64,000 nucleotides of DNA, from contig NZ_LMCQ01000004.1 of assembly GCF_001424835.1 (NCBI RefSeq), positions 83,483 to 147,482 on the forward strand, given 5' to 3'. A program made the translations under genes and the position numbers. The notes below the pieces were generated by a model, which had not been told where the DNA came from, made no database searches, and was given only the letters and a program-made list of their open reading frames with translations. Every line of letters starts with the position of its first letter. Positions within the stretch are counted from its first letter, which is position 1. The stretch comes from Variovorax sp. Root318D1 (lineage in GTDB: Bacteria > Pseudomonadota > Gammaproteobacteria > Burkholderiales > Burkholderiaceae_C). Positions 8,354 through 16,353 of this stretch are shown here, one piece after another.

Positions 8354-9163
8354 ATGACTTCCACCGACATTCAAGACCTGGGCACGCTGCTCTACGAAGT
8401 GCAGGGCCAGGTTGCCGTGATCACGCTGAACCGCCCCGACCGCATGAACACCCTGGGCGGCACGATGAAGCCCGACCTGGCGCGCGCATTCTTCGAGTTG
8501 GCGAGAGGAGACGAGCGTGTGCGCGCGGTGCTGATCACCGGCAGCGGTGACCGCGCCTTCTGCGCCGGCGCCGACATCAAGGAGCGCGCCACCGACGTGG
8601 TACGAGGCACCGAGTACTTCGTGCGCCAGAAGGCCACGCACGATCTGTTTCGCAACATCGAAGAATTCGAGAAGCCGGTCGTCGCGGCCATCAATGGCGT
8701 GGCGCTGGGCGGCGGCCTGGAGATTGCGCTGTGCTGCGACATCCGGCTGGCCGCGTCGAGCGCGCGCTTCGGCCTGCCCGAGATCAAGCTCGGTGTGATC
8801 CCCGCTGCCGGCGGCACCCAGCGGTTGCCGCGGCTCATCGGTGAGGCGCGCGCCAAGGAATTGATCCTCACGGCCGACCTCATCGACGCCGAAACGGCAC
8901 ATCGCTACGGCCTCGTGAGCCGCGTGCTGCCGCCCGCCGAACTGATGCCGGCCTCACTAGAGCTGGCCCGGCGCATCGCGCAGCACCCACCGCTCGCTGT
9001 GCGTTTCGCCAAGCGCGCCATCAACCGCGGGATGCAAACGGACCTGGATTCAGGGCTCGAGTACGAGCGCTACGCCGCCGCCATGATCGTCGACAGCGAG
9101 GACCGCGCCGAGGGCATGCGCGCCTTCGTCGAGAAGCGCGAACCCCGCTTCACGGGACGCTGA
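8354..9163 (+). CDS. Enoyl-CoA hydratase
   Basis: A 269-residue crotonase-family protein. Oxyanion-hole strands are present (RAFCAGADIKE and GVALGGGLEIALCCDI), and both catalytic glutamates of true hydratases are retained: one in GGGLEIAL and one in GLPEIKLG. It should hydrate a 2-enoyl-CoA to the 3-hydroxyacyl-CoA. A ribosome site (GAGGAA) lies about 9 nt upstream of the ATG. In this operon it would feed either the DUF35/thiolase-like pair by retro-aldol cleavage or the following SDRs by oxidation. Confidence 0.92.
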   Translation: MTSTDIQDLGTLLYEVQGQVAVITLNRPDRMNTLGGTMKPDLARAFFELARGDERVRAVLITGSGDRAFCAGADIKERATDVVRGTEYFVRQKATHDLFRNIEEFEKPVVAAINGVALGGGLEIALCCDIRLAASSARFGLPEIKLGVIPAAGGTQRLPRLIGEARAKELILTADLIDAETAHRYGLVSRVLPPAELMPASLELARRIAQHPPLAVRFAKRAINRGMQTDLDSGLEYERYAAAMIVDSEDRAEGMRAFVEKREPRFTGR

Positions 9164-9194
9164 TCTCCTACCCGCACACCAACAAAGGACTCAC

Positions 9195-10010
9195 ATGCAA
9201 CTCGGATTGAACGGACAAGTGGCACTCGTCACCGGCGGAGGCCAAGGCGTTGGCCGGCAAATCTGCATCGAGCTCGCGGCCGAGGGGGCCCAGGTCGTCG
9301 TTAACGACCTGTTCGCCGATCGCGCCGAGGCCGTGGCGGGCGAGATCACGGCAGCGGGCGGCCGCGCTTGGGCCGCGCCCGCGGACATCACGAAGCAGGA
9401 TGAGGTCGAGGGCATGGTTGCACGCGCTGCCAGCCATTTCGGGACGCCGGTCACCGTGCTGGTGAACAACGCCGGCATCATTCCCGAACGCCGCGAAAAA
9501 GGCGGCCGCACACCGCCGTTCCTTGATATGCCCGTCGCCGACTGGGCCAAGATCGTGAATCTCAATGTCTACGGCACCATGCATTGTTGTCGCGCCGTGC
9601 TGCCTGGCATGGTCGAACGCAGGAGCGGACGCATCGTCAACATCATCTCTGAAGCCGGGCGCATCGGCGAAGCGAACATGGCGGTCTATTCGGGTGCGAA
9701 GGCGGCCATCGCCGGCTTTGCCAAGGCGCTGGCGCGCGAGCACGGGCGCCATGCGATCACCGTCAACTCGGTGGCGCTAGGCGCGGTATCGCACGAAGGC
9801 ATCAAGGACGGTCCGCTGAACGTCAACGCCACGCTGGAGAACAACGAACTGCTGGGCAAGATGCTCGGCGCCTACCCGATCTCCAAGGGCGTCGGCCGGC
9901 TCTCTCGTCCGACCGATGTGTCTGGATTGGTGACCTTCCTGGCCTCGGACCGAGCGCTGTTCATCACAGGACAGACGATTGGTGCCTCAGGCGGCTTCAC
10001 CATGATTTGA
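9195..10010 (+). CDS. Short-chain dehydrogenase/reductase (FabG-like)
   Basis: A 271-residue classical SDR. It has the nucleotide-binding GGGQGVG motif near residue 14, VLVNNAGII, the catalytic serine strand IVNIIS and the YSGAK active-site motif. A ribosome site (AAAGGACT) precedes the ATG at 9195. It probably oxidises a hydroxyl group of a CoA-bound or ring intermediate. An insertion with INPERREKGGRTPP-like character after the NNAG motif makes it slightly longer than the minimal SDR. First of three SDRs in this operon. Confidence 0.9.
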   Translation: MQLGLNGQVALVTGGGQGVGRQICIELAAEGAQVVVNDLFADRAEAVAGEITAAGGRAWAAPADITKQDEVEGMVARAASHFGTPVTVLVNNAGIIPERREKGGRTPPFLDMPVADWAKIVNLNVYGTMHCCRAVLPGMVERRSGRIVNIISEAGRIGEANMAVYSGAKAAIAGFAKALAREHGRHAITVNSVALGAVSHEGIKDGPLNVNATLENNELLGKMLGAYPISKGVGRLSRPTDVSGLVTFLASDRALFITGQTIGASGGFTMI

Positions 10011-10034
10011 CTTGCCGAATAACCAGACACGCCC

Positions 10035-11006
10035 ATGATCAATCGCCGCATCTTCATGCTTTCCATTGGCGCGCTGCCGCTATCGCGGCCCTCGTTCGCA
10101 CAGGGCGTCTATCCACTGCGACCCATCACCTTGGTGGTGCCGTTTTCCGCAGGAAGCGTCGTCGATGCGCAAGCCCGTGTGATCGCGCGCGTGCTCAGCG
10201 AGCGCCTCGGCCAGCCGATCGTCATCGACAACCGGGTGGGTGTAAGCGGCTCCATTGGGGCCGAATACGTGGCGCGGGCCGCGCCCGACGGGTACACGCT
10301 GTTGATCGGCACTCAGGGAACGCAGGGCACCAACAGCGCCCTGTACAAGACGATACGGTATGACCCGATCAAGGATTTCGTTGCCATCCATGGACTGACG
10401 GGCAACGCCAACGTGCTGGTCGCAAACCCGGGACGAAATTTCAACACCGTTGCCGAACTGGTCGAGTTCGGCAAGAAGCAACCGGGCAAGCTCAACTTTG
10501 GGTCGGGTGGCAACGGTACCTCGGGCCATCTGTGCCTGGAGTTGCTGCAAACCCGCACTGGAGCGCGCTTCACCCACGTTCCGTACAAGGCCAGTTCCGC
10601 GGCACTGGTCGACCTGATGGCCGGCAACTTGGACGTGATGTTCGATTTCGTCCAGACGTCGGCACCGCACATTCGCAGCGGCAAGATCAGTGCCCTTGCG
10701 GTCACCAGCGCCAGCCGCATCCCGGTCCTGCCGAACGTCCCGACCATGGCCGAAGCGGGTTTCGCCGGTGTGGAAGCGCTCAGCTGGGGTGGCCTGTTCG
10801 CACCGGCCAATACCCCGGCCGCCATCGTGAAGCGGCTCTCGGACGAAGTGACTCAGGTCATGAGCTCGCCGGTTGTCAAGGCCGCGCTCGATTCGGCTGC
10901 GAGCTTCACGATCGGCATGCCGCACGAGGCGTTCCAGGCCTATGTCGCCAGCGAGGCGGGGAAGTGGACCGAAGTGATCCGCAAGTCCGGAGCCAGTCTC
11001 GAATGA
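10035..11006 (+). CDS. Bug-family receptor, second of the cluster
   Basis: A 323-residue Bug-type periplasmic binding protein with signal peptide (INRRIFMLSIGALPLSRPSF, cleavage near AQG), the strand YPLRPITLVVPFSAGS, and APDGYTLLIGTQGTQG. It closely resembles the receptor at 5691-6671 in length and motif wording (TQGTQG/TQGTHG, LYK), suggesting a duplication within the cluster. The 'PGG' of the canonical first loop is SAGS here. It lies within the enzymatic operon, between two SDR genes, and overlaps the next gene's start by ATGA. No membrane components are nearby. Confidence 0.9.
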   Translation: MINRRIFMLSIGALPLSRPSFAQGVYPLRPITLVVPFSAGSVVDAQARVIARVLSERLGQPIVIDNRVGVSGSIGAEYVARAAPDGYTLLIGTQGTQGTNSALYKTIRYDPIKDFVAIHGLTGNANVLVANPGRNFNTVAELVEFGKKQPGKLNFGSGGNGTSGHLCLELLQTRTGARFTHVPYKASSAALVDLMAGNLDVMFDFVQTSAPHIRSGKISALAVTSASRIPVLPNVPTMAEAGFAGVEALSWGGLFAPANTPAAIVKRLSDEVTQVMSSPVVKAALDSAASFTIGMPHEAFQAYVASEAGKWTEVIRKSGASLE

Positions 11007-11836
11007 CGGCGCCGCAGGTCGCCGTTGTCACAGGTGCGGGCAGCGGCATCGGAAGGGAGTTGGCACTCGCGTGTGCGCGCGAAGGGATGAAACTCGTGAT
11101 TTCCGATATCGAAGCCGCCGCGCTCGCGCAGACGCAGGCCTTGGTCGAAGCAGTCGGGGCCCCCTGCCTCGCGCAGGCCTGCGACGTCTCGAAAGCGGCC
11201 GACGTCGAGCAACTCGCGCAGGCGTGCTGGCGCACATGGGGCGGCGTGGATTGGCTCTTCAACAACGCCGGCGTCGCCGTGCTCGGTCCGGCCTGGGAGG
11301 CCTCCGAGGCGGACTGGCAATGGGTGCTAGGCGTGAATGTGATGGGCGTGGCAAATGGCGTCCGCAGCTTCGTCCCTCGCATGCTGGAGCGCGGCACGCC
11401 GGCACACGTCGTCAATACGTCTTCGGCCGCAGGGCTTGCGACGCTGCCGGGCTCCGCCGTCTATTGCGCCACCAAACACGCCGTGGTGGCGTTCTCCGAG
11501 TGTTTGGCCAAGGACCTGGAACAGACTGGCGTCCCGATCGGCGTCTCGGTGCTGTGCCCCTCGCTGCTGCCCACAGGCATCCTTCGGTCGCAGCGCAACC
11601 GGCCGGTTTCTCTGGGAGTCTCGGGTCCGACCGCCCCGGCCCACGAAGAGCGGGTACGCGCCGGCATGGCGGCATCCACTATCGACGCCAGCGACGTCGC
11701 ACGAATGACATTGGAAGCAATTCACGCGCGCCGCTTTTACGTCATTCCACATGCACATACCGGCGCTTCGGTCGAGCGCCGCATGCAACAGATCCTCGGC
11801 GACTTCCGCGCCATCCATCAAGAAAGTACGCGATGA
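11003..11836 (+). CDS. Short-chain dehydrogenase/reductase
   Basis: A 277-residue classical SDR with TGAGSGIG at the N terminus, LFNNAGVAV, the serine strand NTSSAAG and the YCATK catalytic pair. The start at 11003 is fixed by the ATGA overlap with the preceding receptor gene and by the cofactor strand APQVAVVTGAG that follows directly. Its own stop again overlaps the next start by ATGA, so the three genes are translationally coupled. The C-terminal part (RNRPVSLG, then a variable tail) resembles SDRs of unknown substrate in aromatic and steroid clusters. Substrate unknown. Confidence 0.9.
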   Translation: MTAPQVAVVTGAGSGIGRELALACAREGMKLVISDIEAAALAQTQALVEAVGAPCLAQACDVSKAADVEQLAQACWRTWGGVDWLFNNAGVAVLGPAWEASEADWQWVLGVNVMGVANGVRSFVPRMLERGTPAHVVNTSSAAGLATLPGSAVYCATKHAVVAFSECLAKDLEQTGVPIGVSVLCPSLLPTGILRSQRNRPVSLGVSGPTAPAHEERVRAGMAASTIDASDVARMTLEAIHARRFYVIPHAHTGASVERRMQQILGDFRAIHQESTR

Positions 11837-12330
11837 CAGCACCCGACACCGCCGCATTCGCGGCACTCCAGCGGCAGGTCCACGCCCTCCAGGCTCAGGT
11901 CGAACGGTTCGAGAGCATCGAAGCGATCCGCGCGCTGCGCGCGAGTTACCACGAGCTGGTCAACGAGGACGCCGGCCCACGGCTGTACGAACTCTTCGCA
12001 CCGGATGCGGCGATCGTCTACGGAGGCCGCCCCGAGGTGCGGGGACGCGAGAACATCCGGGCTTTTTTTGCCACTTTCCCCGTTCAGTCGGCGCGGCAGT
12101 TCATCCACAGCCATGTTGTTGACGTCCAGGGGGAGCGAGGCACCGGATTCAGCTACCTCGATGGTCGTCCCGTGCGTGACGGCAAGAGCTACTACGTGGT
12201 AGGCCGGTTTGACGACGAGTACATCCGCCTTGACGGGCAGTGGATGTTCCAGCGGGTGGTATTGAGCGTGCACTACATGATCGAAGCCGCCGAGCGCTGG
12301 GACGAGCTGATCCCACTCAAGAAGAGCTGA
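11833..12330 (+). CDS. SnoaL-like/NTF2-fold protein
   Basis: A 165-residue protein with the layout of SnoaL_4/NTF2-like proteins: an N-terminal helix with a short coiled-coil look (FAALQRQVHALQAQVERFES), then ALRASYHELVNEDAG, then YELFAPDAAIVYGG and REN-IRAFFA, ending in strands around FIHSHVVDVQGER. Members of this fold act as isomerases, dehydratases or small hydroxylase subunits in polyketide, steroid and aromatic pathways. The ATG at 11833 overlaps the SDR stop. It could act on a ring intermediate; no catalytic residue can be assigned with confidence. Confidence 0.8.
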   Translation: MTAPDTAAFAALQRQVHALQAQVERFESIEAIRALRASYHELVNEDAGPRLYELFAPDAAIVYGGRPEVRGRENIRAFFATFPVQSARQFIHSHVVDVQGERGTGFSYLDGRPVRDGKSYYVVGRFDDEYIRLDGQWMFQRVVLSVHYMIEAAERWDELIPLKKS

Positions 12331-12342
12331 ACAGGAGCACCA

Positions 12343-13134
12343 ATGAGCTTGCCTTCGCTATTCGATCTGAGCGGTCAACGGATCCTCGTCACCGGAGCCG
12401 CGAGCGGCATCGGATTGGCGATTTCCGAGGCCATGCTTGAAGCCGGTGCCGAGGTCATCATGTCCGACCTCGACGCCGAACTGCTCGGAGTCGAGCTGAA
12501 CCGATTGCAGCCCCACTACTCGAAGGCCAAAGGTTCGCCGCTGGATGTCAGCGATACCGCTGCGGTGGACGGCCTGGTGGATGCGCTGGCGGCGCAGCCT
12601 GGCGGCATCGATTGCGTGTTTGCCAATGCGGGCATGAGCGCCGGCCGCGGTTTCTTGGTGGATGCAGGCCGCCTGGAGAACGTTGAAATGGCCGCGTGGG
12701 ACAGGGTGCTTCGGGTGAATCTCGACGGTGTACTCACAACCATGCGCGCCGCCAGCCGCCACATGAAGCCGCGCGGGCGGGGCCGGATCGTCGTGACCTC
12801 GTCGATTGCCGGCTTGCGCGCCGAAGCGCTTTCCGGCTACGCGTACGTCGCCTCGAAGGCGGCGGTCAACAATCTCGTGCGCCAGGCGGCTGTGGAGCTG
12901 GCGCCCTTCAACGTGCTGGTCAATGCAATTGCGCCCGGTCCCTTCGCCACCGGCATCAACGGTGGGCGCCTGCGCCTGCCCGAAAGCGTGGAACGCATGC
13001 GCAGCTATATCCCCCTGGGTCGCATCGCGCAGCCGCAGGAGATCCAGGGGCTCGCGCTGCTGCTGGCGTCCGCGGCGTCGAGCTACATGACGGGTGCCAT
13101 CATCCCCATCGACGGCGGCGCCAGCGCCCGCTGA
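12343..13134 (+). CDS. Short-chain dehydrogenase/reductase, third of the operon
   Basis: A 263-residue classical SDR with TGAASGIG, FANAGMS in place of NNAG, the serine strand TSSIAG and YVASK. The C terminus ends in the usual YMTGAIIPIDGGASAR. It follows the SnoaL-like gene by 12 bp with a ribosome site (AGGAGC) before the ATG. Three different SDRs in one operon point to several alcohol/ketone interconversions, as expected for a cyclic or branched substrate rather than a straight fatty acid. Confidence 0.9.
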   Translation: MSLPSLFDLSGQRILVTGAASGIGLAISEAMLEAGAEVIMSDLDAELLGVELNRLQPHYSKAKGSPLDVSDTAAVDGLVDALAAQPGGIDCVFANAGMSAGRGFLVDAGRLENVEMAAWDRVLRVNLDGVLTTMRAASRHMKPRGRGRIVVTSSIAGLRAEALSGYAYVASKAAVNNLVRQAAVELAPFNVLVNAIAPGPFATGINGGRLRLPESVERMRSYIPLGRIAQPQEIQGLALLLASAASSYMTGAIIPIDGGASAR

Positions 13135-13178
13135 CTGCCAATTGCTTTCTTCCCCCATCACCACACGGAGTACCTACG

Positions 13179-13478
13179 ATGATCATCGTGACAGGCCATG
13201 CGATTGCGCGCGAAGGCGCCGACGAGGCGATGCAGAAGCTTGCCGTCGAACACGTGCTTCGGTCTCGCGCCGAGCCGGGATGCGTTTCCCATGAAGTGTG
13301 CCGCGACGTGCAGCAGCCGCAACGATTCGTCTTCGTTGAACGCTGGCGGGACATGGCCGCGCTGCAAGCCCATTTTCAAGTCGAGGCATCGCGACAGTTT
13401 GCGAAGTCCATGGCCCAGCTTTCCGATGGAAGGCCGGAGATGGCGATCTATCAAGCAGAGGCGGTCAAACTGGCCTGA
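13179..13478 (+). CDS. Antibiotic biosynthesis monooxygenase (ABM) domain protein
   Basis: A 99-residue ferredoxin-like fold protein of the ABM/YgiN type: a first strand MIIVTGHAIA, a helix of about 20 residues, then EPGCVSHEVCRD, FVFVERWRDMAALQAHFQ and a final strand AIYQAEAV. Members dimerise and act as cofactor-free monooxygenases on quinol-like compounds or as unknown enzymes. It is the last gene of the rightward operon, 44 bp after the SDR. The role is not deducible from sequence. Confidence 0.85.
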   Translation: MIIVTGHAIAREGADEAMQKLAVEHVLRSRAEPGCVSHEVCRDVQQPQRFVFVERWRDMAALQAHFQVEASRQFAKSMAQLSDGRPEMAIYQAEAVKLA

Positions 13479-13497
13479 TGCGAAATGAGGCACATGC

Positions 13498-13535
13498 TGT
13501 TGATTGCCACCAAAAATTGACCCTCTGGGGTCAGA
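13498..13535. mobile_element. Possible solo end of an IS21-type element
   Basis: The string TGTTGATTGCCACCAAAAAT followed by TGACCC looks like the terminal region of IS21/IstAB-family elements as I remember them, starting with TGT and carrying an A-run before TGACCC. The TGACCC is part of a perfect palindrome TGACCC-TCTG-GGGTCA at 13518-13533. No istA or istB coding remains are nearby, so at most one element end was left behind. Recognition is from memory and uncertain. Confidence 0.3.
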
Positions 13536-13583
13536 TCGGCGGAATCCAACAGCCGGTCGCATTCTGCCGCGACCGAGGCCAGC

Positions 13584-13618
13584 GCTGAGCGGCTTGGCGG
13601 CGCAGTTCCAAGCTCAGC
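13584..13618. terminator. Possible bidirectional terminator hairpin between two converging genes
   Basis: GCTGAG (13584-13589) and CTTGG (13593-13597) pair with CCAAG (13608-13612) and CTCAGC (13613-13618), giving an 11-bp stem with a 3-nt bulge and a 10-nt loop. It lies between the ends of the ABM gene (rightward) and pyrF (leftward). There is no clear T-run on either side, so termination is only suggested by position. Confidence 0.35.
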
Positions 13619-13648
13619 GAAAGAAATTCCATTCCCGATGAAACGCGA

Positions 13649-14356
13649 TCACAAGGAGACGGCCCCATCCACCTGCGTCTGGATGACAGCAAACGCATCG
13701 GCCGGATTCGGCGAGCGAGAGATCGAGCGTCCGATCACGATGTGACTCGCGCCCCAACGTATCGCGTCGAACGGCGTAGCCACTCGTGCCTGGTCATTCT
13801 TCGCATCGGTCTGCAGCTGCGTGCCTGGGGTAACGATGAGCATTTCCGGCGGGAGAAGGTCGCGAAGCAGCCGGGCCTCTTCGGCTGAGGCGACCACGCC
13901 ATGGCAGCCGGTCGCAGCGGCCAGCTTGGCCAGTCGTACGACTTGCTCCGGGACCGTCGTGTCCAAGCCCAATTCCCGGAGGTCTTCATCTCGCAAGCTC
14001 GTGATCACCGTCAGCGCCAGCACATTCAACTTGGGGTAGGCGCGAGCAGCTTCCACTGCGGCTCGCAGCACGGCAGAGCCTCCGGATGCGTGAACGGTCA
14101 CCATCGACGCTCCCAAGGCACCAGCCGCACGTACTGCAGCGGCGACCGACGTGGGTATTTCATGGAGCTTCAGGTCGAGAAAGACTTCCTTGCCGCCCGA
14201 AATCAGCTTGTGCACCACGGCCGGGCCTACCGCAGTCAACAGTTGAAGGCCGACCTTGTAGAACCGCGCCGATGGTCCGAGCTGCTCCACCAGTTCGAAT
14301 GCCCCACTGGCCGAGTCGAAGTCGAGAGACACGATGATATTGTTCTTCTGTGTCAT
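13649..14356 (-). CDS. pyrF: Orotidine 5'-phosphate decarboxylase, type 1
   Basis: A 235-residue protein of the E. coli-type OMP decarboxylase family, which makes UMP from OMP in pyrimidine synthesis. It shows IIVSLDFDSA at the N terminus, the substrate lysine in FYKVGLQLL, the active-site segment LDLKLHEIP, VHASGG, and the phosphate loop TPGTQLQTD followed by IVIGRSIS. The start at 14356 places the first strand directly after the ATG. The second aspartate of the D-K-x-x-D catalytic motif is glutamate here (Glu66), which is unusual. No other pyr gene adjoins it. Many Burkholderiales carry a longer type 2 PyrF, so this may be a second copy. Confidence 0.85.
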   Translation of the reverse strand: MTQKNNIIVSLDFDSASGAFELVEQLGPSARFYKVGLQLLTAVGPAVVHKLISGGKEVFLDLKLHEIPTSVAAAVRAAGALGASMVTVHASGGSAVLRAAVEAARAYPKLNVLALTVITSLRDEDLRELGLDTTVPEQVVRLAKLAAATGCHGVVASAEEARLLRDLLPPEMLIVTPGTQLQTDAKNDQARVATPFDAIRWGASHIVIGRSISRSPNPADAFAVIQTQVDGAVSL

Positions 14357-14435
14357 TGCGGTGCAAAGTGAAAGGGTCGTTCGGATGATAAGTGGGCTGC
14401 GTCCGGCCGTTCGACCGCGCCTCGCTCTTGCTTCT

Positions 14436-14756
14436 CTAACGAAGATGTTGACCGACCTTCTGCTGAAGCAGCGCGACGAGCTCAGGCTGCATGAACTCAT
14501 AGCGATCGGGAACGTCAAGGCACACGATCTTTTTCCCATGCAGCGATGCCTTGAATCGCTGCTTGAGCTTTGCCCGGTGCTGCTTTTCCATCACGAAGAT
14601 CAGGTCGGCCCATTCAACCTGTTCGGCGCTCAGTACGCAGTCTGCGTCCGGCGCGAGGCCGGCGGAATCCGTCTCGATGCCGGGCGCTGCGAACACGCTT
14701 TCGGCGGTGGGGCTGCGGAGCCTGTTCCTGCTGCAGATAAAGAGCACGCGGCGCAT
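14436..14756 (-). CDS. Small low-molecular-weight protein tyrosine phosphatase homologue
   Basis: A 106-residue protein that begins MRRVLFICSRNRLRSPTAE. The P-loop C-x5-R-S of low-molecular-weight tyrosine phosphatases is present as CSRNRLRS, and later residues include a DVPDRYEFMQPEL stretch with an aspartate in the region of the usual general acid. It is shorter than classical members (about 150 residues) and fits the predicted phosphatase subfamily with the CSRNRxRSPTAE signature. The start at 14756 is chosen because the family starts at this strand. Substrate unknown. It stands alone between pyrF and the RidA-like gene. Confidence 0.85.
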   Translation of the reverse strand: MRRVLFICSRNRLRSPTAESVFAAPGIETDSAGLAPDADCVLSAEQVEWADLIFVMEKQHRAKLKQRFKASLHGKKIVCLDVPDRYEFMQPELVALLQQKVGQHLR

Positions 14757-14858
14757 CAGTGGTGGTCCGGATGGGAGGGTAGAGCTGATTCTGGCAGACG
14801 CTCGACAGGGTGGACCCGACCACCGGAGGTCCTCATCAGCGCCCACTCGCCGGCCAGC

Positions 14859-15263
14859 TCAGTCCACCCTCGCCTCGGGGAGCTTCGCAATCACCTTGAT
14901 TTCGAAGTCGAAGCCATAGAGCCACGTCACGCCGACGCCGGTCAGCGTCGGGTGCGGCGCGTTGCCCCAATACTCGGGCACCAGCTTCCAGATTCTCTCG
15001 AACTTCGATTCGGGATCGACGATGAAGACGGTCACGTCGATCACGTCGTCGAAGGTGCAGCCTGCAGCCGCAAGCACTGCGTTCAGATTGCCGAATGCGA
15101 GCCGGACCTGCGCTTCCAGATCGGGCTCGGGCGAGCCGTCCTCGCGGCTGCCGACCTGGCCCGAAACGAACAGGAAGCCGTTGGAGCGGATCGCCGGCGA
15201 ATAGCGGTTCTTTTCATAGAGCGCCTGGCGCCCCGGCGGAAAAACGACGTCGCGTGTAGCCAT
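14859..15263 (-). CDS. RidA family protein
   Basis: A 134-residue RidA/YjgF/UK114 family protein. Family features include RYSPAIRSNGFLFVSGQVG, VRLAFGNLNAVLAAAGCTF, VIDVTVFIVD and a C-terminal LPEARVD. RidA proteins hydrolyse reactive enamine/imine intermediates; the position of the usual active-site arginine near VFI is not clearly kept, so this may be a non-archetypal member. It is divergent from a LysR regulator with a 157-bp gap that contains a likely LysR box. The regulator probably controls this gene. Confidence 0.88.
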   Translation of the reverse strand: MATRDVVFPPGRQALYEKNRYSPAIRSNGFLFVSGQVGSREDGSPEPDLEAQVRLAFGNLNAVLAAAGCTFDDVIDVTVFIVDPESKFERIWKLVPEYWGNAPHPTLTGVGVTWLYGFDFEIKVIAKLPEARVD

Positions 15264-15373
15264 GGATGTTCCTTCCTCTTTCTTGAATGGGCCGAGCCGG
15301 CCGGCCCCTGATTGCGATGAAGGGACTCTACGCATCCCCGCCTTGCCGATAAACCAGCAAAGCCAATAATCAC

Positions 15374-15392
15374 TGTTTGCGAATGCCAAACA
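15374..15392. promoter_or_regulatory. Putative LysR box TGTTTG-N7-CAAACA
   Basis: A perfect 6-bp inverted repeat TGTTTG/CAAACA with a 7-bp spacer, 29-47 bp upstream of the LysR start and between the divergent RidA and LysR genes. Size and position match an autoregulatory LysR-type recognition site (T-N11-A core). The gap (15264-15420) is otherwise unremarkable. Confidence 0.5.
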
Positions 15393-15420
15393 ATCCAGGA
15401 AGCATCAGGAGCAGAGAGAG

Positions 15421-16353
15421 ATGGACCGTTTCGATGCAATGCAGGCGTTTGCCCGCGTGGTGGAAGCAGGCAGCTTCACCAAGGCGGCGGAGACGCTTCA
15501 CATGAGCAAGACCAGCGTGACGCAGCTGGTGCAGCAACTGGAAGCGCGGCTGCGCGTCAAGCTGCTCAATCGCACGACGCGCAAGGTCAACGTCACGGCC
15601 GACGGCGCGGCGTACTACGAGCGCGTGGTGCGGCTGCTGGGAGACATGGACGATGCCGAGACCAGCCTGTCCGATGCGTCGGCATTGCCGCGGGGGCGGC
15701 TTCGGGTGGACGTGCCCAGTCCGCTTGCGCGGCTGATTTTGGTGCCGGCCTTGCCGGCATTCCACGCACGCTATCCCGACATCCAGCTCGACATGGGCGT
15801 GAGCGACCGCATGGTGGACTTGATCGGCGAGAACGTGGACTGCGTGGTGCGCGGCGGCGAACTCACCGACCAGTCGCTGATGGCGCGCCGCGTGGGCGAC
15901 CTGCAGCTGGGGATCTACGCGGCGCCGAGCTACCTCGAACGCGCCGGCGCGCCCTCGCACCCGCGGGAGCTCGAAAACTCGCATCACCGCGTCGTCGCCT
16001 TCCACTGGCCGCGCACCGGCAAGGCCTTGCCGTACACCCTGCACCGCCTGGACGGCGGCGAAAGCCTCCAGGTGCAGGGCCGCTACGTGCTGGCGGTGGA
16101 CGACGGCAATGCCTACCTCGCGGCCGGCCTGGCAGGCCTGGGCGTCCTCTGGCTGCCGCACTACATGTCCGAGGCGCACTTGTCACGCGGCGAGCTGGTG
16201 CCGCTGTTCGACAAAGATTGGCAACTCGATCCGATGCCCATCTACATCGCGTTTCCGCCGAACCGGCATGTGAGCGCCAAGTTGCGCGTGTTCATCGACT
16301 GGGTTGCTGCGCTGATGGCGCAGCGTGCGCCGGTGCAGCACCCGCCGCCTTAG
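15421..16353 (+). CDS. LysR-family transcriptional regulator
   Basis: A 310-residue LysR regulator: winged helix at residues 1-60 (MDRFDAMQAFARVVEAGSFT, then AAETLHMSKTSVTQLVQQLE, with LNRTTRKVNVTADG), and a periplasmic-binding-like effector domain from about residue 90. A purine-rich ribosome site (GCAGAGAGAG) precedes the ATG. It resembles the CrgA/DsdC-like branch common in Burkholderiales. Its stop codon overlaps that of the converging GGDEF-EAL gene by 4 bp. The target is presumably the divergent RidA gene. Confidence 0.92.
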   Translation: MDRFDAMQAFARVVEAGSFTKAAETLHMSKTSVTQLVQQLEARLRVKLLNRTTRKVNVTADGAAYYERVVRLLGDMDDAETSLSDASALPRGRLRVDVPSPLARLILVPALPAFHARYPDIQLDMGVSDRMVDLIGENVDCVVRGGELTDQSLMARRVGDLQLGIYAAPSYLERAGAPSHPRELENSHHRVVAFHWPRTGKALPYTLHRLDGGESLQVQGRYVLAVDDGNAYLAAGLAGLGVLWLPHYMSEAHLSRGELVPLFDKDWQLDPMPIYIAFPPNRHVSAKLRVFIDWVAALMAQRAPVQHPPP

